A stretch of DNA of 64,000 nt from Eucommia ulmoides (Eukaryota > Streptophyta > Magnoliopsida > Garryales > Eucommiaceae), in assembly GCA_016647705.1 (NCBI GenBank), contig CM028326.1, positions 44,980,785 through 45,044,784 on the forward strand. Direction: 5' to 3'. Every line of letters begins with the position of its first letter. Position 1 is the stretch's first letter. A program made the translations under genes and the position numbers. Under the pieces are notes generated by a model. That model was not told the origin of the DNA and did not search any database. It saw only the letters and a program-made list of their open reading frames with translations. Below are positions 57,630 through 64,000 of the stretch, in pieces.

Positions 57630-60077
57630 TCATCTTGGCAGACAGCTTAATGGAAAATTGCGCAGTGGATTTTGCCTCAACAGCTCTGTTTCCCTGGAAA
57701 AAAAAAAAAAAAATGTCAAAATCATACACAAAAGTAATGTGTTTCCAACTCTAATGCTTTCGTAGCCTACTTTTTAATGTCTCTACCATCCCCATGCCTA
57801 AGCTGCAGGGCAGAGGGCTCGCCACGCTCATTTGATTCTTTATGCTCACTGTTTCAATGAAATAAATCAATATCTGACAATTGGTCATCGTAAACTAATA
57901 TTCAAACTGTGAAGTTGAAACAAAATTGAATATTAGTTACTTACTCTGCACATTTCTCGTCCACAAAGACTTCAATGGGCGCAATTGGAGTTGCAGCTCC
58001 AATTACCGATCGCTGAGGAATCTGAAAGAACTTAATTTCAAAGTCATACATAGCCTTGGCATAAACAATTTTTCACACTAATTTCAATTTTGAAGTTGAC
58101 CTTATTTGATGTCCAATTGGAACGGATTGCATTGTTTTCTTTGTTTCTTTCAGCTCTGGCACTAAGATTGTGCCAGGGCCTTAAGTCCGACCTCGACGAT
58201 GACTCTGAAGGATGACCTAGACTGACATCTGACTTCGTATCTGCATAAATGCTAAGTGGCATTCCATGAGCCCTACAAACAAAAATGAAATGAAGGCATT
58301 AGCTCGGAAATCTAAGCGTAACTAAAGCTCATAATATCAGTGGCATTCCATAAGTCCTATAACAATAAACAAATAAATGACAATAATTATAAAAAAAATA
58401 AAAAAATAAAAAATAATAATAATAATAATAATTAGGCAGCAGCTCAGAATATTAAGTGTAATTATATGCTCAATGAACGAGCTACGTGGCTTCCCTTCAT
58501 GCACCGTATAGAGGCTCCAATCAGGTAGCTAGTCATAGGGCTTTGAAACGAACACAACTGTTGAGAATCATTTATACTCAACTCTTGAGAATTCATACTC
58601 AACTACTTTATGTTACTTCCTTATCAGGGTCAACTGTATACTAGTTTTCATTAACAAGCAAATATTTCATTTACTTCTTAGCATTGGTGAACCACTAGCA
58701 GGAAACAGTCTCGTTTTAGGAGAGTTATAAGTAGCAGCAGCCACATACCAAGAACCAAACATTCCCTTAGAAAACACACAAACACCACTAGTGAATATTT
58801 AATTGAAAAACAATTCAAATTCCAACTGAAACTTTGAGGAAAAAACCTATGTATTCACCTGTCCTGCTTCGACTTTTTCCTCGTAAAATCAACACTCTCC
58901 AGAGTCCTGTTTCCTGAAGTAAATAGAAACAACTTTAACATCAATAACTTTTTTTTCCCCGAGTAATAGAAGTCACTTAAAATTTCAGAAAGTCACAAGG
59001 GAACTTACTGGTCTCTCCCCTGGCTAGGACAGTTCCGAAGCTTCGAACAGGTAAGCTATTTTCTGTCGCATCATCCTAAAAATCACAGGAGAAACAAAAA
59101 AGAAACCTATAAATACCCGTGAATGGATATTTTCCACAGACTAAGTGGAGGAACTCCAATCAATTAAACTTCCTTACATCTCTAACTTCTGGTCTTCTCA
59201 TTGAACGAGCAAAGAATTTCTTGTAGGCTGCCTTCAAGTTCTCGATTGGTTGAGCATCCCTAATAAAACGAAATTCAACAGGAATACATGCTTAATATTT
59301 CATAAAAGATTGTCTATAGTCCGCAAGCTACTAGGCACCATCATATTCCCACAAACCTTGTATGAAATAACTGAAATCAACTAGTTTATATATTTCCTTT
59401 TTCCTTTCACATATGGGTAAATGAAACTAAGGGGTGGTTAGATGATGCTTTTATTTAAGCTTATGTTTTTCTCTTTTTTTTTTTTGTTTTTCTGAAAACA
59501 GAAACAAAACAAAATTCTAAAATACGAAGAGCACATTTTCCTTGTGTTCGTTTTCCAATTCTGGATCCAAGTTTTCTGGGAACAGAAACCAAAAGAAAAA
59601 AAAAAAAATGCAAAAACAGGTACTGAACACCCAAAAAGGGGAAAGAATTACGGCTCACCTAGACATCCCACGATTAAATATGTCATTTGCAGTTTTGATC
59701 TTATTCTTGAATTCCATGTGCAAAGCATATGCTATGTAGAAGCTAGAATGTGTTTGCCCAATATTGTTTGCATCCAGAAAACTATATATAATTTCAGCAT
59801 CAACACAGTTTCCTGCCTGCAATGGTGTTGGACATCAATAATTATCCTTGAGGAATTTGCAGTTGAAGAGTAAAGGCGCTGATTGCAGATGCAAGAAACA
59901 AAAAAATGGAAATGATAATGAAGTCCACTCACATATTCTAGCCACACTTTTAGGTAGCGCAGATCATCCTTATAGCGGTCTTCATGCCAAAACGTGCGCA
60001 CACACTGTTCATAAATTACAACCAGTCCTGAGAAGTCTCCACCAGGGGGGAAAGCCTCTTGAACCCATTTAATGCAC
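57630..60077 (-). CDS. BUBR1: BUBR1/Mad3-type spindle assembly checkpoint protein, 3' nine exons
   Basis: Exons are 60077-59933, 59816-59659, 59259-59178, 59075-59009, 58913-58859, 58272-58101, 58021-57945, 57848-57771 and 57693-57630. All have GT-AG borders and compatible phases: 898 nt, about 299 residues. The Mad3/BUB1 homology region is clear (QEAFPPGGDFSGLVVIYEQ, RTFWHEDRYKDDLRYLKVW, NIGQTHSSFYIAYALHMEF), and the frame ends QNPLRNFPLSCLPR. ERNKENN in the sixth exon here contains a KEN box. In the family such proteins bind and inhibit Cdc20/APC at unattached kinetochores. There is no kinase domain, as in plant BUBR1. The N-terminal exon or exons (about 90 residues, normally with a first KEN box) are not found up to 64000. 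Confidence 0.92.
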
Positions 60078-60345
60078 CTTAAAATTCAATGTAAAAATTA
60101 ATTTCTTTTTACAAATTATATAAACTTTCGTGCATCTTAAGCCATCAATGTAACCACAAAATCCTAACCCAGACCAATATCCCTTGATTAAAAACTCAAA
60201 ATACATGAAAGAGTGGAGGCTTAATGCCTTGAATATTAAAATTATTTTTATATAATGGACTGTGAACAAATTCTATTGAGAGCCTCTTGGCCATCAATGT
60301 GGCTTCAAAATCCTAACTAAAACCTATATCCATGATTCACAGCTT
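60078..60345 (-). repeat. BUBR1 intron sequence with a local duplication
   Basis: The phrase 'gccatcaatgt..c..caaaatcctaac...acc.atatcc' occurs at about 60141 and again at about 60290. The rest is AT-rich intron. Confidence 0.6.
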
Positions 60346-62240
60346 GCTAAGATTTTAGTGGACAATTAAGTGTTGATGTTTTTTGTGGAACTAATGAGTT
60401 TATTGAGTATTTCAGTGTAAAAGTTCTATTATTGATGTTATAATGAAGATATTATTAAAGATGCTAAGGATGATGAGAGACAATCAAAGAGTTGGACATT
60501 AAGAGACTGAAGATCCTGAGGAATTTAAGTGAAAACAATTCAAACTAATTTTTATTCTTAATGTATCCCGATTAAGATCACACACGACACAAAAATGAAT
60601 TTATATTTATGTGTGTTTTTTATAGGGTTCCAATTAGTTAACATATTTACTCCAATGTGAAATTGAAGAAAAATTATTGACCTAAGAAAGATTAGTGTTT
60701 AAAATTGATTAATAGTGTCAATTAAGTTAACCGAGAAAAGAAATCGGTTAAAGGGTCGAAAACGTCGAAGATTGGAGTTAAAATATAATTGAGAAAGGGA
60801 GATCCAACACTGATCAGTCAATCGATGGCAAGGAGATCGGTCAACCGACGAGAAGTGGCTGAGAATTGGAGAAGTCTTTGAATCGATCGGTCAACCGACT
60901 GAGAGAGATCGGTCAACCGATGACCGAGATGTGAATTCTCTCAATCGATCGGTCAACCAACCATCGATGTTCTGTCGACCGACCATAGCCGAAAAATGGC
61001 CTGGGGAGCATCTTGAATCAATCGGTTAACCGACATATGGAAGATCGGTCGACCGACTGGTGAATAAGTTTGGCTGGGGCTACAACCTGAATCGATCGGT
61101 CGACTAATGGGGTTTGGTCGGTCAACTGATTGTGCTATTTCAGGTTTGGAAGATTTCGTGAATTTGATCTAAAAGTCGCCGTTAACTAACCCTTTTTGGC
61201 TGATTTTTTTGAGATATTTTAGGGATTTGAACTTATAACAGATATATCATCCTTATTTGATTATTCCTATAGATATGGTACACGTATTTTAAGTGTTTCT
61301 CAATTTGGTCTATTTAATACTTTCTATCTTATCGATTTGAGATTGAGAAATATTTGAGAGATTTAATTGAGAGATTTAAAAACTATAATTAAGTGCTTTG
61401 AACCAGGATTGAGTCATATTGATATATGGGGTCTATATGAGCAATTAAATGTTATATCTTGTGGGAAGAGGGCTTGTTTCAAATCTATTTAAATAGACTT
61501 GCATTTTTCACTTGTAAAATATCCCAATCTATCATTCTATCAAGAGCTATTCCCTTCTTGAGTTTTCTGAGAGTCGTTATTCTAAAATTATACTGAGAGT
61601 GTATTGTGAAATTATCTTTAAGAAAAGTTTTTGAGAAAGTGTGCTGAAATTTTTGTTGTTATCTATCTAAAGTCTTACTGCGATTTAGTTTTTATTTTTT
61701 CGGTCATATCCTGGTAAGATCATTTCAAGCTTTTACTTTTAATTGTTATTTAATATCATTATTGATTGCTTGGATTTTTTTATCATTGAGAAATCGTTTT
61801 CTAAACTTTAAATTGCATAAAAATATTTTAAAACGATTATTAGTGAAGATCTGATTATGTGCTCAATTGTGTGCTACCCATTTATTTTATAATCAAATTT
61901 TGAATTTCTCACGTAAAATTCTATCACTAGTAAATTTGGGACATTAATTGAGTTTAAATTAATTTGAGGTGGTAGAAACTCCGAGTGAAGAAAGACTTAT
62001 CAACTTTTTTGTAACTGGTGAGTTGTGTGCGGATTAGATATTGTTGGGAATATCTAATCAGGGGTAGTTTGGTTTCAATTTTTTCCAGTAAAGAGATTGA
62101 GATTTGATCTTTACCTAAGGTACAAAAAAGTTGGTTACTCTTTTCCGTGAAAAGAGATGGGTGTTAATTCTTCATGAACAGAATTAGTTTGTGTGATTTG
62201 TAATGATTTCATCCTTACCGGTGAAAAGGATACTTGGAGT
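60346..62240 (+). mobile_element. LTR-like insertion of family D in the BUBR1 intron
   Basis: At 60800-61130 about nine variants of GATCGGTCAACCGAC / TCGGTCGACCGA occur, then a TATA-like CTATTTAAATAGAC at about 61482, then a long U5-like stretch with repeated 'gaaaagagat'. The array and the box are arranged as at 2390-1740 on the other strand. No coding region, primer site or TSD was identified. Confidence 0.45.
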
Positions 62241-63370
62241 GTTTTTTTTTTTGTGAGGTTTGATTCTTAGCTTAAATATAAAAGAATTAGGTTGATCTTT
62301 AACATATTAAAAAGATAGAGGTTCTTCCTTAGCTTGTGAAAAGAGAATTGTAAAGGTTGATTCTGAGCCTGTGAAAAAAATCATTGTGTAAAGGTTTGGT
62401 TCCTACCTGATTAAAGGAATCTTAATGGTTTAGTGGGTGCGACTCTCCATGGGACATGGAGGACTGAATTAGCCAAGAATAGCTTGATGAACCAATATAC
62501 ATTGTGGTGTATTGCTTTTTTACTTTATTTATTTTCTGTTATTTGAGTATGCACCAAGAGCTTATTACACTTATCAGCTGCTATATAAAGAAATAATAAT
62601 TAATTTAGAATTAAATTAATTATTTGAATTTAAGTGTTAAAAAGATAATTATTTGTTTTAATTTTATAACTATCCAATTCACTCCCTCTTGGATAAATCA
62701 ATAGGCCAACAAGATCAAATTAAATGGAAGACAGGTATATTAGAACCTTGAATCTTGAAGTCTTTAAGATAATAATAGACAGTGAACAAAGTCTTTAAGA
62801 TAATAATCTTAAAGTTTTTTTTTGTGAGGTTTGATTTTTAGCCTAAGTATAAAAAAATTATGTTGATCTTTAACCTTTTAAAAAGATAGAGGTTCTTTAT
62901 TAGCCTGTGAAAAAAGAATTATAAAGGTTGATTCTAAGCATGTGAAAAAAATCATTGTGTAAAGGTTTGATTCCTACCTGGTTAAAGTAATCTTACTGAT
63001 TTAGTGGGTACGATTCTCCGTGGGGCTCGGAGGACTGGATTAGTCAAGAATAGTTTGGTGAACCAATATACATCGTGGAGTATTGCTTTTTTACTTTATT
63101 TATTTTCTGTTATTTGGGTGTATACCTAGAGCTTATTACACTTATCTGCTACTATATAGAGAAATAATAATTAATTTAAGATTAAATTAATTGTTTGAAT
63201 TTAAGTGTTAAAAAGATAATTATTTTTTTTAATTTTATAACTATCCAATTCACTCCCTTCTTGGATAAATCAATGGGCCAACAAGCTCAAATTAAATGGA
63301 AGACAGGAATATTAGAGCCTTGAATCTTAAAATCTTTAAGATAATAATAGATAGCAAACAAATTCTACTT
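62241..63370 (+). repeat. 571-bp tandem duplication
   Basis: Two units start at 62241 and 62812 (the phrase TGTGAGGTTTGATT at 62252 and 62823) and align to their ends, where 'gataataatagacagtgaacaaa' corresponds to 'gataataatagatagcaaacaaa'. Shared blocks include 'tgaaccaatatacat.gtgg.gtattgctttttta' and 'actatccaattcactccct'. The end phrase also resembles intron sequence at about 60255-60275. Confidence 0.8.
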
Positions 63371-64000
63371 GGGGCATTGCCAAGAATGTATGCCATTTTT
63401 GTACGCTAAATAGGACAAATGGCACACTAATATTTAGCACTTGTTGGTTTCTCCAACAATGCATGCCAAATCTTAAGTTATTTTATATTTTAATAAATTT
63501 TGAGTTCAAACTATAAATAAAAAATAAACTCAAACTTAACATAAAGTAAGTGAAGAATCGTTGAAAAAAAATCAACAAAAAGAAGAGAGAATAAATTCTC
63601 TAAGGGCATTTTTGTGTAAGGTATTTGATTTCCAAAAGGGATTTCTAAATTTTTCTAAAGAAATTTTTACAAATTCCTTCTCGAAATCAAATACCATCTT
63701 CAAACACATCACCCAAACCGACCATAAGGGAAAAGTAATATTTATTATGAAACTTAATCATCCCAATAAGCCTTACAGCCTCCCTGTTTATCTTGTAGTA
63801 GAATCCTAGCACCTAGCACAAGTGGTGGGGTATGCCATCTTTGGCACATTTGATGGCTCACCTGGTTTAGCCAAAAGACCATAGAGGATAGTGTAAATAG
63901 AGTTGGGTATGAGTTTTGGCACATTAGATGGCACACCACTCTGGAGATGCTCTAAAAAGTGTACGTTGAGATTTATTGGATAAATGTGATTCTAGTGGTA
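63371..64000. mobile_element. Possible MITE-like sequence at the window edge
   Basis: Phrases 'ctccaacaatgcatgccaaat' (about 63455) and 'ttggcacattagatggcacac' with 'ctggagatgctct' (about 63918-63952) recall the common plant GAGCATCTCCA-type short elements, whose ends also bound the bZIP60 intron insert. Boundaries are unclear. Open frames here are not convincing. Confidence 0.3.

Noticed and set aside
59461-59873. Plus-strand frames of 65-109 codons across the BUBR1 exons
   Set aside because: They cross exon-intron borders of the minus-strand gene and pass through a poly-A run. No family match.

Overview
This is plant nuclear DNA, most likely from a flowering plant and probably a eudicot. 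Two host genes have ordinary GT-AG introns and plant-specific homologues. The rest is AT-rich and dominated by plant LTR retrotransposons of the Ty3/gypsy superfamily. No bacterial-type operons, rRNA genes or CRISPR arrays were seen, and I recognised no tRNA genes by eye.

Host genes, both on the minus strand. (1) A complete bZIP60-type transcription factor gene at 12811-8872: three exons, 309 codons of protein. It encodes an acidic N-terminus, a basic region with leucine zipper, a membrane segment and a lumenal tail. The RNA site for cytosolic IRE1 splicing is visible at about 9134-9088. Removing 23 nt there switches the frame to a basic, nuclear-signal-like tail and gives a predicted 263-residue protein. 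(2) The 3' nine exons of a BUBR1/Mad3-type spindle checkpoint gene at 60077-57630. The first exon or exons lie outside the window.

Left flank (1-8870). It holds a diverged LTR relative (1-660), an LTR-like piece with hairpin repeats (1700-2400), a solo Tat-type LTR (4020-4779), a long LTR-like stretch ending in a decayed primer-binding-site-like sequence (about 4800-7610), and a gag-like remnant (7840-8240).

Centre (15240-51300): a stack of nested insertions resolved through target-site duplications (TSDs). An old minus-strand LTR-like region (15240-16098, continuing at 46409-47418 and after 50579) was hit by a Tat-lineage element (16099-46403, TSD AAAAA). The Tat gag was hit by Athila-like element A2 (17755-30212, TSD ATGGG). 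The left LTR of A2 was hit by Athila-like element A1 (17823-25306, TSD TGGAC). Further right in the Tat element sit Athila-like element A3 (about 30368-36208), whose left LTR is truncated, and the 3' half of another LTR family, E4b (36209-37684). Together they replace the gag/protease part of the Tat element. Its decayed pol follows (RT, RNase H, a second archaeal-type RNase H, integrase), then an antisense ORF, tandem repeats, a polypurine tract and the 3' LTR. Right of it, a 3150-bp solo LTR, E4 (47424-50573, TSD GTATC), sits in the same old LTR-like region.

Right flank (51300-64000). It holds a second, internally deleted Tat-type element (LTR end, primer binding site, decayed gag, antisense repeat-containing ORF remnant), a terminal-inverted-repeat element with a minisatellite core (55752-56723), the BUBR1 gene, and an intron-borne LTR-like insertion with a 571-bp tandem duplication.

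None of the retroelements looks autonomous. Every coding region in them carries stops, frameshifts or deletions. The most unusual pattern is a set of long self-complementary hairpin motifs repeated in both LTRs and leaders of A1, A2 and A3. A2 keeps the architecture with a different stem sequence. An unrelated LTR family at both window ends carries an analogous hairpin array.
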